Source: Phallusia mammillata (lineage: Eukaryota > Chordata > Ascidiacea > Phlebobranchia > Ascidiidae). Taken from it: a DNA stretch of 64,000 nt. Positions within the stretch are counted from its first letter, which is position 1. Each line of letters opens with the position of its first letter. The translations under genes and the position numbers were made by a program. Of this stretch, positions 12,401 through 22,555 are shown in pieces. The notes under the pieces are model-generated. The model had not been told where the DNA came from and made no database searches. It worked only from the letters and a program-made list of their open reading frames with translations. The stretch is taken from positions 134,483 through 198,482 of the forward strand of contig QLIY01000071.1 of assembly GCA_003260075.1 (NCBI GenBank), written 5' to 3'.

Positions 12401-13251
12401 CAACCCACCGGTTTAACTTTCCCACTTGCATTATGTCACTCTACACACGCAGTGGCCCACGTCGTCATGCATCATTACACCGTGTAATATACGTCACTCA
12501 TGACCAATTTCAAACATTTTCCCAACAAATTTTTCCGGTTCATGTGCAAATAGGAATATTTCACTGTTTATTAGTGTGACGTTTTCATATCTGGTTTCGT
12601 TTCGCAATTCTTAATACAAGCGACATGAAACATCCGACGCACATTGGCAAAACAAATACCGCTCGTTTAAAGGGCTTTCACTTGAAAAACGTTCACTGGA
12701 ACGGATACTGAGTGTTTGGCCACACAATTACATGATTTCCTTCAAAGCAAATTTACGAAATGTTCTTAATATACCGGATGATCAAAGAAAATTCTATGAA
12801 ACATGCCTGGTATCAATACTTTATTCGCTCTCAATATACTACTTCATTTGGTGTTTTACTTTTGGAGTATTACTACTTATTGCCCTGATGAAGGCGACCT
12901 TAATATAACGTTCCCCCCCCCCCTTATTCGCTCTCAATATACTACTTCATTTGGTGTTTTACTTTTGGAGTGGTTTTACTTATTGCCCTGATGAAGGTGA
13001 CCTTAATATAACGTTTAAACGTCGGTTAAAACAATCTATTTGCCAGAAAAGCATTATTGGCTCATATATGATGCCTGGCAGTAACAGTTTAAATATTACT
13101 TACAAGTTATGTTGTCTACTTTTCAAGCCCCTATTTGCAAATAGGCCACATGTGGTGTTTGCGTTAGCTAACAATTTTTCAAACACCGTCTTCATGTGAG
13201 AAACTTTTCCATCTCTCACCTTGTACAGTAAGTGTGGCTTTCCTTGTTCTC

Positions 13252-13330
<79 letters not shown>

Positions 13331-15577
13331 TGTGGAGGTTGTATTCACCGATTGAAATATCGCCAACCATCGAATATCTCTCCCAATCTGCGAAGGTGAA
13401 AGTCTTTGGTTAATCATTGAAAACCTCACACTGTAAATTGACGTTGGATTTATCACCCTTACACGAGTCTCGGCTGAACAATTGTTGAACAATAAAATGT
13501 TGTTCAAGAAGCAAAAGTGGAGTCCAATAAAAAACATGTGATACATTTTCGTTACTATAAGGAGGTCAGTTTAAAATTTGATATTGCATACGTTTTGAAG
13601 TTTCTATTTTGGCAAATATACAAACACATTTGTCCAATCCAGACAAAACTTGAGGTACAAAAGACTTGTAATTTGGTAAGGCTTTAACTAATCGACATCA
13701 GTTAATCCAGATCTTTGCCTAATCTAGATTTTTGGGGTCCAAACGGGTCCGGATTAACCGAGGTTTGCTGTACAAGGAGTCATATCATTGATTACATGTC
13801 GCATTTAAAACGTTTACACGCATTTTGTCGTTTTAAAACACGGTTTTCTATTAAATACACAAACGCATATCTGTAACAGGTGCACAAGTACTGGTATACA
13901 ATTACATGTCGTACTATAATGCAGTTTTTCTTCGCATTTTCCGTCAAACCAGCTTAAAATTGTGGTAAGTTTTTGCGGTGCAAGCTGCATGGTGTGCACT
14001 TGTGTGTTAATTGGAGCGAATCGGGTTCAAATTTGACACGCGATAAGGTTTTGTGCTTGTTGGATTTTCACCGGTGTCAAGCAGTAAGCATTGGTTCCCT
14101 GTGTTCCTCTGTGTGTTGTGTAAACGTTTAATCCCCGTGCAAACATTGAAGGAGCACACGAGAGGCAGCAGATGTGGCGGTGACCTTTAACCTAGTTGTG
14201 TTGACGGACGGAAGAACGGTCGTTGGAGGGGGGGGGATTATGTAGTTCTATTCCGAATGAGTTCTTTTGCTCTGGATTAGCAATTCTTATTCGTTTTCTT
14301 GCAGAAAACTCTTCACTAACTTCTACCAGTTCTAACACCTCTTCTGTATTTACTAGATAACAAGTTTTTTCCCTACTCGTATTGATTTAATATCCTCACA
14401 ATTCCTAGCAACAAGTTTTGCACCCCTGGTTGAGAACCCAAGTCAGATTAAAGAGTGAAAGTTTCATGGACTAAAGGTTATTAATTATAAACAGATTCAC
14501 TTTGCGCCTGAATTCAAACTGTGGGCCACTTGAGTTCCGCGTTTAAGTTCCAAAGTTGGTTGGCAAGTGAAGTAGCGAATCAATTAAATATTTAACAACT
14601 CCTGATTCCACAAAGCGTCCACGTTTTTGACCAATGTCAAGCACAATTTGCCGATCGTGACAACAAATTAGATAAAAACGACGCGACGACATCATCGCTT
14701 CCCAGTACCAAGTCCCGCCACCGGTTATTACCGCCCGTTTATGAGCAATTTGCGGCGTCTGCTCGCGAAATTCCCCGGGGTCCGGCGTTTCAACTGGCGC
14801 TTCAAACAAGAAGTGGCGTCCACCTAATTATCGACATAATCCGAAACTCATGTATCGCTGGACGCTGCGGTTAATCTGCGCTACTCCCGGGACGAAATCG
14901 CGGTGCAGACGTTCGGTTAACGTTGAAACAAACAACTGCGCGATCACCAAACCCTGCTATGATGTCATAATGTATTGGAACAGTAATCGAATTTGTGCGG
15001 GGAGTAATGCATGTGTTGGGAACTATCGCAAATATTTTGTGGTTTTGGTTGGCAGTGTGGTGATGAAGCTTAAACGATAACAGCGTCTGCATGGGTGATT
15101 AGGAATCGTATTAGACTGGCAGCTGATACAGATTCGCGTTTAATATGGCTGGTATATTCACCCTGATTCACACCACTCCTTGTGACCATATTCGCATGTG
15201 ATCAAATTCATGCAAAATAAATTAAAACTTACTGGAAAGATTTCGGTCGAACCCGAGAGCAAAATCGCCGCGTGTCCACTGAACCGGTGAGAGGTCATCC
15301 GATGGCAAATGTTCCACCACACAACGCATTGTGACGTCATCGCCTTGTTTTACTGTGACGTCATTGGGCTCTTCGATAATCGTCGGGTCGGCGGCGAAAC
15401 AGTGACCGACTACGTCATAAACAAAAGTGTTATGTCATAAAGCAATAAGCGTACCTCCATCGGGTGCTTCAAAGTTGCCAGAGTCTACTTATCCTCACAG
15501 AACAGAAATTAAAAATTTAGGGTAAACTTACCAATAAAATAACAAGTTACTATTCCAAGCCATAATCTCGGTTCCAT
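5725..15577 (-). CDS. KIRREL: KIRREL/Neph-type immunoglobulin adhesion receptor
   Basis: Thirteen coding exons, in transcript order: 15577-15532, 15409-15233, 13387-13220, 11695-11561, 10838-10653, 10524-10422, 10226-10072, 9620-9406, 8949-8809, 8691-8454, 8131-7974, 7395-7215 and 6434-5725. All junctions are GT/AG and in phase, giving 870 codons including 26 inside the C run. The start ATG opens a signal peptide (MEPRLWLGIVTCYFIVGHCFA). Five Ig domains follow, each with WxxD/G and YxC-type landmarks (GTYKCKATADG in Ig4, HTYSCEVANSYG in Ig5). A membrane span (about residues 530-556, ending VCVHCVKSRRQRK) leads to a Ser/Tyr-rich tail ending MATHV, the class PDZ ligand by which Neph proteins bind ZO-1. 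Family members mediate homophilic or nephrin-type cell recognition (slit diaphragm, myoblast fusion, axon sorting). The F-strand of Ig1 with its cysteine is missing, replaced by 78 C at 13253-13330. Confidence 0.93.
6813..7125. repeat. Duplicated flank around a 10-C run (unmerged overlap?)
   Basis: Sequence beginning ATCTGCTGGCACGAACCACT occurs from 6813 and again from 6986, separated by C10 at 6976-6985, inside the last KIRREL intron. The left copy carries an extra 20-bp repetition (GCCGAGGGTGCCAGTTA) just before the run. Confidence 0.78.
7731..7947. repeat. Duplicated flank around a 10-C run (unmerged overlap?)
   Basis: About 103 bp beginning TGTTTTCACGGGGTTCGAAC is given twice, on either side of C10 at 7834-7843, in the KIRREL intron following the membrane-span exon. 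The coding exon at 7974 is unaffected. Confidence 0.8.
8273..8370 (+). repeat. Dispersed repeat family C, copy 1
   Basis: The core AACGGCCCAAATAGACGTAA is followed about 40 bp later by AACGTTTCGGCAAATGCTCA and CCATCATCAG. Three more copies (27601, 32547, 49326) share this order and the same orientation. No terminal inverted repeats or coding capacity are visible; class unknown. Confidence 0.7.
9074..9380. repeat. Family D repeat with inverted arms
   Basis: GAGCTCTTCTGGCAAG near 9128 and its inverse CTGCCAGAAGAGCTC near 9350 form arms around about 200 bp. The word GGTTCCGATATCAC occurs at both outer edges in the same orientation. It sits in the KIRREL intron just downstream of the Ig4 exon (9406-9620). 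Family unidentified. Confidence 0.55.
9709..9962. mobile_element. pogo/Tigger-like MITE
   Basis: The ends TATAGTAAACCTCGGT and GAGGTTAACTGTATA are inverted and bounded by TA, as in pogo/Tigger (Tc1-mariner superfamily) elements. Inside, a unit containing TTCGGACAAAACTTGAGG and CTAATCGACATC is repeated two to three times. No transposase frame. Located in a KIRREL intron. Superfamily assignment is inferred from termini only. Confidence 0.65.
11019..11303. repeat. Duplicated flank around a 10-C run (unmerged overlap?)
   Basis: About 140 bp beginning GTTTTTGAACAAATCTTTGT is present at 11019-11158 and 11169-11303 with several differences, separated by C10 at 11159-11168. Intronic in KIRREL. Confidence 0.8.
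11775..12150 (+). mobile_element. hAT-type MITE family A copy
   Basis: It runs from CAGTAGTGGGATTTAAATTT to TGAATCCCACCACTG and shares the internal duplications of the 3006 copy plus one more AAAAGTCATATTTT unit. No clear 8-bp target duplication remains (CCCACACC versus CCTCTTAC). In the KIRREL intron upstream of the Ig2 exon. Confidence 0.8.
12790..13090. repeat. Family D repeat split by a gap-like C run
   Basis: About 95 bp beginning CTTTATTCGCTCTCAATATA is given at 12819-12912 and again at 12923-13016, around an 11-nt C run (12913-12923). The outer sequence includes TTGCCCTGATGAAGG, then TTGCCAGAAAAGCATTATTG and GATGCCTGGCAG, shared in pieces with repeats near 9095 and 16120. Confidence 0.65.
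13253..13330. other. KIRREL: 78-nt C run replacing part of the KIRREL Ig1 exon
   Basis: The exon 13387-13220 reads WERYSMVGDISIGEYNLH, then 78 C (26 Gly codons on the coding strand), then VRTRKATLTVQ before the donor site. Those two pieces flank the Ig F-strand (DxAxYxC) in family members, which is about 20 residues. So the run stands in place of real coding sequence of similar length and keeps the frame, though I cannot exclude that this is chance. Confidence 0.85.
13632..13773. mobile_element. pogo/Tigger-like MITE, truncated
   Basis: It contains CCAGACAAAACTTGAGGTAC, TAATCGACATCAGTTAATCC and the end GGATTAACCGAGGTTTGCTG followed by TA, all shared with the element at 9709. The left end is missing. 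In KIRREL intron 2. Confidence 0.6.
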
Positions 15578-15628
15578 ATTTCCGTTATTTTCTCTGACTC
15601 GATGTTATAGAGGAAATTCAAGGGTTTG

Positions 15629-15932
15629 GAATGTTCAAGTATTTTCACGATGTTGAAGTTCCTCGTCGCACCGGCAGGAAACGAATGTTGTAAACAGTCA
15701 CAGTTATATGTTTCTAATTATTACGAAGTCTTTGTTCGTTCCTGTCTACAAAACAATGTACGGAATGACATGACGCCCCCCCCCCATGTTCAAGTATTTT
15801 CACGATATTACAGTTCCTCGTCGAACCAGCAGGAAACGAATGTTGTAAACAGTCACAGTTATGTTTCTAATTATTACGAAGTCTTTGTTCGTTCCTGTCT
15901 ACAAACAATGTACGGAATGACATGACTTGTAA
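15629..15932. repeat. Duplicated flank around a 10-C run (unmerged overlap?)
   Basis: About 147 bp beginning ATGTTCAAGTATTTTCACGA occurs on both sides of C10 at 15776-15785, with single-base differences and small indels. It lies in the KIRREL 5' flank, so promoter constructs or motif counts taken from here would be distorted. Confidence 0.8.
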
Positions 15933-16640
15933 TATAAGATGAGCTGGAACGAGCCCAGCTGACAAATATCTGAAATGAAACTGAATATTGAATTTCATAA
16001 CTAAAGGACATTCCTGCCCCCGCATATATTTCTCGCACTGAAAACACTTCTACACCTTGTTCTTCTGCTAGTACCTAATTACAACCATTTATAACGAACA
16101 TACACCTTTCTTTAGAAATACATTTGCCAAAAAAGCATTATTTAGATGATATATTGTGCCTGGCAGCAACAGTTTATGTACAAACAACTTTCATTTTTAC
16201 AAAACCGCCATAATTTAACATATATTTTCAAGATGTTAATATGTCCAAATTAATATGTAGCAAAAAAGCTTACAAAAATCAAATACGTCCCTGAATATCA
16301 AGTAACAGACCAACTGACAAAGAAACTCCTTGATTCAGCTCTTCACTTGTTTCACCTGAGAAATCTATGACAAGTTAATCTCTCGCACACTCCGAATGTT
16401 TCAGGGGATCGTGATTACAAATCCCTCCAGACCACAGAACAACGAGGTCACGGTGGATGATGCTACTTACTCGCCCGAAAACTATTGAATCATCACACCC
16501 CGTCTGTCCCAAACCGGGGTACGCAGGTGTCTGGGGGCATAACTGGGGTTCCTGGGTAAAAATCGCGACACAAGGGGATTTTCTAGGTTATAATTTAACG
16601 CCTTTTCGCGAAAACAATATTTCACAGCAAGAGAACAAGA

Positions 16641-16852
16641 ATTTTCTGCTTGAAACCTCAATTTGAACCAACACTATTGTTATAAACCAGCTTGAAAAAA
16701 GGTAAAACACAATAAACTGCCATTATAACGCATACAGTAAACCCCCCCCCCCCCTTTCTGCTTGAAACCTCAATTTGAACCAACACTATTGTTATAAACC
16801 AGGTTGGAAGAAGGTAAAACACAATAAACTACCATTATAACGCATACAGTAC
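16641..16852. repeat. Duplicated flank around a 13-C run
   Basis: About 100 bp beginning TTTCTGCTTGAAACCTCAAT is present on both sides of the C run at 16742-16754. The right copy differs at a handful of positions (for example CAGGTTGGAAGAAGG for CAGCTTGAAAAAAGG). Confidence 0.78.
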
Positions 16853-16871
16853 ACCTACCTAATACACTATG

Positions 16872-17127
16872 CCAGATTCAGTTAGGCTTTCCATTCTAAA
16901 CAAGCACCAATGAAAGATCAACTGAACAAGCGAACACCGTTTCAATAGCTGAGTGAAAAGAGGCTTGTGTGTGTAAAGGCGTCGCGCTGGATGCCCCCCC
17001 CCCCCCAGATTCAGTTAGGCTTTCCATTCTAAACAAGCACCAATGAAAGATCGAGTGAACTGGCGATCACGGTTTCAATAACTGAGTGAAAAGAGGCTTA
17101 TGTGTGTAAAGGCGTCGCGCTGGATGT
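16872..17127. repeat. Duplicated flank around a 13-C run
   Basis: CCAGATTCAGTTAGGCTTTC through GGCGTCGCGCTGGATG is given at 16872-16993 and again at about 17005-17127, around C13 (16994-17006). Two of the C probably belong to the CCAGATTC word, leaving about 10. Confidence 0.78.
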
Positions 17128-18120
17128 GAAAAAACACAAAAGCGTTGAAATATTTGTTTAGCGTTAGTTAAAATTTAACCGGGACCGATTCTGAGTTGGG
17201 TAATAAATCGCCGAGTGCTTTGTAATGTTCTGACATATAACTGCTTGGAACTAATAGCCGTCGATCGTAGCTTGGTTGGGCGCAGGAGTGGGTCATATGT
17301 GTGTTTATATCACTCAGAACAAACAAACCACCTGAAATCAGAGCGACATGCGGGTTACGACGCCAACCAACGAAGTTTAACATATCCACGCCGACTTCAA
17401 ACGCCCAAGTCGAGTAATTAGGGCACGTTCTGGAATTCAAAACGTGCCTATGCCGTAAAAATGCCGCTGCGAAGCTTAAAAACAATTTCAAAACAGCGCA
17501 GAAGTCAATCTTTCGTCGTTAATTCTGGGTCTTGAGGATTAACTAAGGGTTAAACACAACCTTGAAACGCGCTGGGGCTCTGATCCGATGAGAGGACGGT
17601 CATTTCCCGTGACCGGATATCTAGACGTGATGAAATGGCCGGCCTTTCTACGTTGCCAGGTGCTCACTGAATCTTTCAGGCAACCCCTCTCCGCCAGCCA
17701 GCCAGCAAATATTTAACATTCAACCCAGCCTATGACAACCAGAAACCAATTCTTATTTGATGTCGCCCCCCTAAAAACATCCCCCAGCTCGTAAACTGGC
17801 CTGACCTTAAAATTTAGCTTGGAATAAAAAAAATCACACGGTACGAAAAATTATGACGTCATACGCTTGATAATTTGTTGGTGGTCTGATTTCTATGGAT
17901 TGTGGCGCAAAAGTTAATCCAGCGCGACTGAAAGGGGATTAACAAAGTAACCGTGGTCATTAGGGGAAGTGGGATTAGGTGAGGAATGATGCTTGCGTAA
18001 ATACTTGAAAAATCAACGGTCGTGTGCTGTACTGTGCAAATATAAGCACAGTTTCAAACTCTAACCCTAAACACAATTAAATCTGTGCCGAAAAGTCGTG
18101 TGTTAATGTTACTGCTTGAT

Positions 18121-18346
18121 AGGTGGTGGGATTCAGCCGGTTCGCACCGGTTCTATAGAACCGTCTCACTAAATGGGATTCAGCCGGTTCGCACCGGTTC
18201 TATAGAACCGTCTCACGAAATTTAATGAGATCAGCGAACCGGTTAGCATTACTAGTTCTGTCAATAGACTTTTTGTAACAGAACCGGCTGAAAAATATGA
18301 CTTTTGTGAAAGAACCGGCTGACAAAAAAATTGAATCCCACCACTG
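18121..18346 (-). mobile_element. hAT-type MITE family A copy, inverted
   Basis: Reverse orientation relative to 3006-3304; ends in TTGAATCCCACCACTG. The first ~50 bp (TGGGATTCAGCCGGTTCGCA to GAACCGTCTCAC) are tandemly duplicated without any C run between the copies, so this looks like a genuine sequence duplication. No target duplication recognisable. Confidence 0.8.
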
Positions 18347-20830
18347 GGTATCAGTAGCACACAAAATTGCTTTCAGCGCGTTGCCAGTGGAAGTTGAAAC
18401 GGAAATTAGTAAGGAAACGGTGGCGAACGGTTTCTTACTGATAGGAAACAAGTTATCGTGGCAGCGTCGTAACGGGAAATCAATGCTTTATTGCCGGGCT
18501 TGAGGAAGCGCTCTCCACACCTGGCTGTCTGGCTTGAGACGGCAAGCAGTAGCAAGGTGTACGGGCGGTTTATTAATGAAACCTCTACACGCTTAACCTG
18601 GTAGCTGAGTGCTTCGTGACAACGATATGTTACGCCATTGTCGTTTGTGCATGAAATACGTTGGGCGCAGTAGCACACTAAAAATGCGGCCTTATGTCTG
18701 ATATCTGACACCTACACACTAACTGGGTGCGCGGGGCGCCACCTCAGTTCCATAGTGACCCATTTCAGCCCCATTAATGCGTCATCAGGGCAGAGGCTGG
18801 TGTTGTTTTAGTAGTAATGCGATTAGAGATGGTTTTCGCGTGAGCTGGATTTGTCTGAGGAGATTTTCTCATCTCGTCACTCCACACAACCGACACTGAT
18901 TCACGCGCTAAGCACACACAACCCACAACTCACACATAAGTACGCGGTTATAGATAGTTCTGACTTGTCAACTGACTTCACTGTGGTCGCACTCACATAA
19001 AACTTACCTTGTCTAAAACTGTCATTACGTAATTGTTTTATGGCTTTGTAATTTGTCGCTGGTGTCAAAAATGTCATCTTAAATCCACGCTACTTTGTAT
19101 CACATAAAATGTCCTCATGCAATACCTACAAAGCTAAAACAACCTGAAACTTAAAATTGCTTCATTCTAATCAATAAAAATAATTTGTACAATATCCTTT
19201 GCATTGCATTGGTCAGTCAACAAAGAACAATTCTTTTTATATAATCCGGTTTGTTGTTCTATTGTTTTTAATTGTCTTACAATAACAAACCGACTGTGAG
19301 TTCTAGCCTCCTACAGGCTCAAGTGAATTTTGTGGAAAGTTTAGGCCAGTAATCAATGTTTGAGACAGAAAAAGTCAATTAAACCAGTAATTATGCGTCG
19401 TAGGTGGAAAGATGGCGGACAGAGGTACGTGCGCTACTTCAAGCAAATTATATTGTGTCGTATTCACTGCCTGAAGTACCAGACTTGATCCAGCCAAATT
19501 TTAAGAGCTCTTTTATCCACTTGAGGCAGTGAGTATTTGACAATGACCTCAGTCACATTTTGACAATTTAATTCCTATGCCCTGCAAGCCGGGCTTTAAA
19601 TAAAATTATTTGCACCAAAAAAGTTGAATTTCAAAAAAACATTAATCTCATAGCACTATGGATGTGAAGAAATATCTCAGAAAAAGACCAAATTATGCTT
19701 TGTACGTTTCGATAAATGCCAAATTAATCAATTTTAACAAGATTTAGAGTAACCGTTTTTATTTCCCGTTAAAATTAACGTCAAACTATTAGGGCACCTA
19801 CACTTTTTGCTAAAACACAGCGAGAATTCAAGTTTAAAACTGCACGTGTGGTCCTTTTGCCCGTGGAGCGTTGTATTTTCCGTTATCCTAGGGAGTTCGA
19901 CAACGAAATATGAGAAACCCTTTCAGCAACTTCTTGTTTTCGGTTACCAGTTCTGCTAACCAGGAGTTAAATGATATCTGGGGTATAGAATCTACCGAGA
20001 CGCGCAGGAACTTAAACAAAGCTCAATTTCGTGGGAAAGTAATTGAATTCAACTTACAACGCACGGTAAAACGTGTTCCAGCAATAAACCGTCTATTCAC
20101 CGAGTATCGGGTGTTAGGTGGGCAACAAAAGTTACTTGTTAACCTGTGCTATTCACATGCGACTGCTGGCTACAACACTAGAGACTTCGCGAGCCGGTTG
20201 GAAGAAATCTAAACCAGTTTGTTGTTCCACCAAGTCGGTGAAAAGGCCAAATAAACAGCAGCACCTTAATCAATAGAAAGCGTACAATAGCATGGGGTGC
20301 TGTGGGGTTTAAAGTCAACAAAATATCTTTCGCGTGGATTTCATATCGAGCTCAAGTGGGTATTTCATTGGTATTGTTATTTTATCTCAATTCATTTCTG
20401 TCAGCAAGATAACTCTACAATGGAAATAGATAAACCGAATGTTTTCTAAATGATAATATTCATTGTAAAAAAGGGTCGATTGATTTAAACTTACACAACA
20501 TTAACTTATCAAATTAACAATGATAAGCTTTGTTTAACAAATTTTGCGGCAATGAATAATGTGATCCATTTTAAATCATTATTCTTAAGTTTTGTCTCTT
20601 CAATAAACGTCTGCAGCTGCAAATTGTTGCACGAAAATGAATTAGCGGGGAAATCCCTGAAAATCCCTGTACAATTATCCTCCACAGCTTTTCATACACG
20701 ATGTTACTTTGCATTAAAACTCGTGTAAGTCTCAGGATTACAAGGGAAGTAGCGAAAACAAAAACAGTTCCAGTCGCTCTAAGTAAGTGAAACCATAACA
20801 AGGTGACGAAATAATCCACAAAAAGCAAAA
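18347..20830. other. Intergenic, no gene recognised
   Basis: AT-rich single-copy-looking sequence with no gap-like runs. A 100-codon plus-strand frame at 19910-20212 has fairly ordinary amino-acid composition but no recognisable domain and no clear splice context; not called as a gene. Confidence 0.5.
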
Positions 20831-20931
20831 AGGCGGTCATCAATTCAACGGAGATTACACATAGAAATCCGAAACATCCCCGAGCGGTCATCCATTAAGT
20901 GTAGGAGAGGTTTAAGACGTTAACCGACTTG

Positions 20932-20977
<46 letters not shown>

Positions 20978-21079
20978 AGGCGGTCATCAATTCAACGGAG
21001 ATTACACATAGAAAGCTGAAACATCCCTGCGCGGTCATCCATTAAGTGTAGGAGAGGTTTAAGACGTTAATCGACGTGA
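20831..21079. repeat. Duplicated flank around a 45-C run
   Basis: AGGCGGTCATCAATTCAACG through AGACGTTAA occurs at 20831-20932 and 20978-21079, around a 45-nt C run (20933-20977). One of only two runs longer than 13 nt that have duplicated flanks. Confidence 0.78.
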
Positions 21080-21476
21080 TAATAATGACCGACTACAGCT
21101 TGCAAGAGACATATGCGCGTGTATAGAGAGGGCCGAGTCACTACGGGAATGCCAGTTAATAAGGTTCGGGTTTCCTTGCGTCTCTGATGGCATTACACAA
21201 ACAGATTGCTCGCTTGCATTAGATCGATTACCACTGAGCTGCGTTTGCATGCGCTGGGACTTGGCGGGCACGACAGCGCAACAACAAGATGTGTAATTAA
21301 TCGTACACTGAAGATTACAACTACTGAATCTGAAATTAAAGATCTGATTCTTTCCTCGCCGAAATCAATATTTTTTACGCCGTTTAGGTTGTTTTTTTGT
21401 AAACTAGTTTGTAAGTCCATGATTTCACATTTTGTTATTTATGTTTTAAAAAGGTTGATAATGTTCACAGCAAACA

Positions 21477-21681
21477 CTCTAAGATCACCACGATATAAAA
21501 AAAAATCAATATTTCGAAAGGTTTTACACCGGTCTATTTTTTGGAAACTAGTTTGCATGCCTTTGACTGTTTGTGGGCCCCCCCCCCTCTAAGATCACCA
21601 CGATATAAAAAAAAATCAATATTTCGAAAGGTTTTGCACCGGTCTATTTTCATGTTTGCATGCCTTTGACTGTTTGTGGAT
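21477..21681. repeat. Duplicated flank around a 10-C run (unmerged overlap?)
   Basis: About 100 bp beginning CTCTAAGATCACCACGATAT is given twice around C10 at 21578-21587. The right copy lacks a short stretch (TTGGAAACTAGT), an allelic-style indel. Confidence 0.78.
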
Positions 21682-22401
21682 GATGTTTTCAAAAGGATTG
21701 ATAATGTTCAAAACAAACACGCTAAGTTCACCGCGCACAAGTTTACTTGGCGGCAAAAAACACAAACCTAGAATTCGCCAACACAAGCAAGGTTAGGCCG
21801 CCTAAAAGTCTGTCGGAATTCGTGAAATTGTTCAGCGAACATGTACCCGACATGTCATCAACATTTTACTGTTTGTGTTTGGTCGAAAATTGCCGGTGTT
21901 GAGGCTGAAGGCAGACAACGAGGCGCGGTGTCTTGTCGCAAGAATGTGGCGCCTTGCCAACTGTTGTGGGTAAATATCACCACAAGTGACCCAACCCACA
22001 GGAGGTGCATTAAGGGGCTGACCCACGTCCCGCGTAAGGGGGTTATAGTGGTCGCCAATTAGACACCCCAGTTGAATAGCAACAGAGCATGGCGGTTGGC
22101 TAACAACGTAGCGTCCATCAAACACTTGACAACGGTTTTTGTTGGCAACACGCTTCACTTGGGCATAGAAGGAATATTGCGGCCGCAAAAGCTTTCACAA
22201 ATTGCGGTTGCTTGGCGGATATTAGGTTGCTACGCATTAATATGAGCATTTACTATTGTGGCCATTTCAACCGTGCTCACTGTGTGTATACAACCCGTTG
22301 TATAGGACGGACCCTGATGTGTTATGTAAACTCGCCACTTTTACCGAGTCATGCACAAGTTTATGCTGTCAACTTGTTAAAATTTTCCAAAAACAGAAAA
22401 G

Positions 22402-22555
22402 TTTTAAAAGGTTGGTCTTATTTCGGCCTCGACATAGTTTCAAAATTTTTGTTCGACCACATGAACCTAAATTGTGTTTCGTTCAGCCCCCCCCCCTTTA
22501 AAAGGTTGGTCTTATTTCGGCCTCGACATAGTTTCAAAATTTTTCGCTAACTGGG
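22402..22555. repeat. Duplicated flank around a 10-C run (unmerged overlap?)
   Basis: TTTAAAAGGTTGGTCTTATT to AGTTTCAAAATTTTT recurs after C10 at 22487-22496. The shared part is short (about 60 bp) and the tails then differ. Confidence 0.72.

Larger units (their letters stand above)
15578..18120. other. Upstream of KIRREL; no further gene recognised
   Basis: Holds the KIRREL 5' flank and three gap-like C runs with duplicated flanks (15629-15932, 16641-16852, 16872-17127). A family D fragment lies at 16119-16180. No TATA box or initiator could be placed with confidence; a candidate 3' splice site just upstream of the ATG (near 15595 on the minus strand) could mean an upstream 5' UTR exon or spliced-leader addition. 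Confidence 0.5.

Noticed and set aside
17168..17491. Minus-strand 107-codon frame
   Set aside because: No recognisable similarity; lies beside a gap-associated duplication in non-coding DNA.
19910..20212. Plus-strand 100-codon frame starting MRNPFSNFLF
   Set aside because: Reasonable composition but no recognised domain, no splice context, single isolated frame; left uncalled.
20571..20891. Minus-strand 106-codon hydrophobic frame
   Set aside because: Composition typical of AT-rich DNA; no recognisable family, and its 5' end is simply repeated by the gap-associated duplication.
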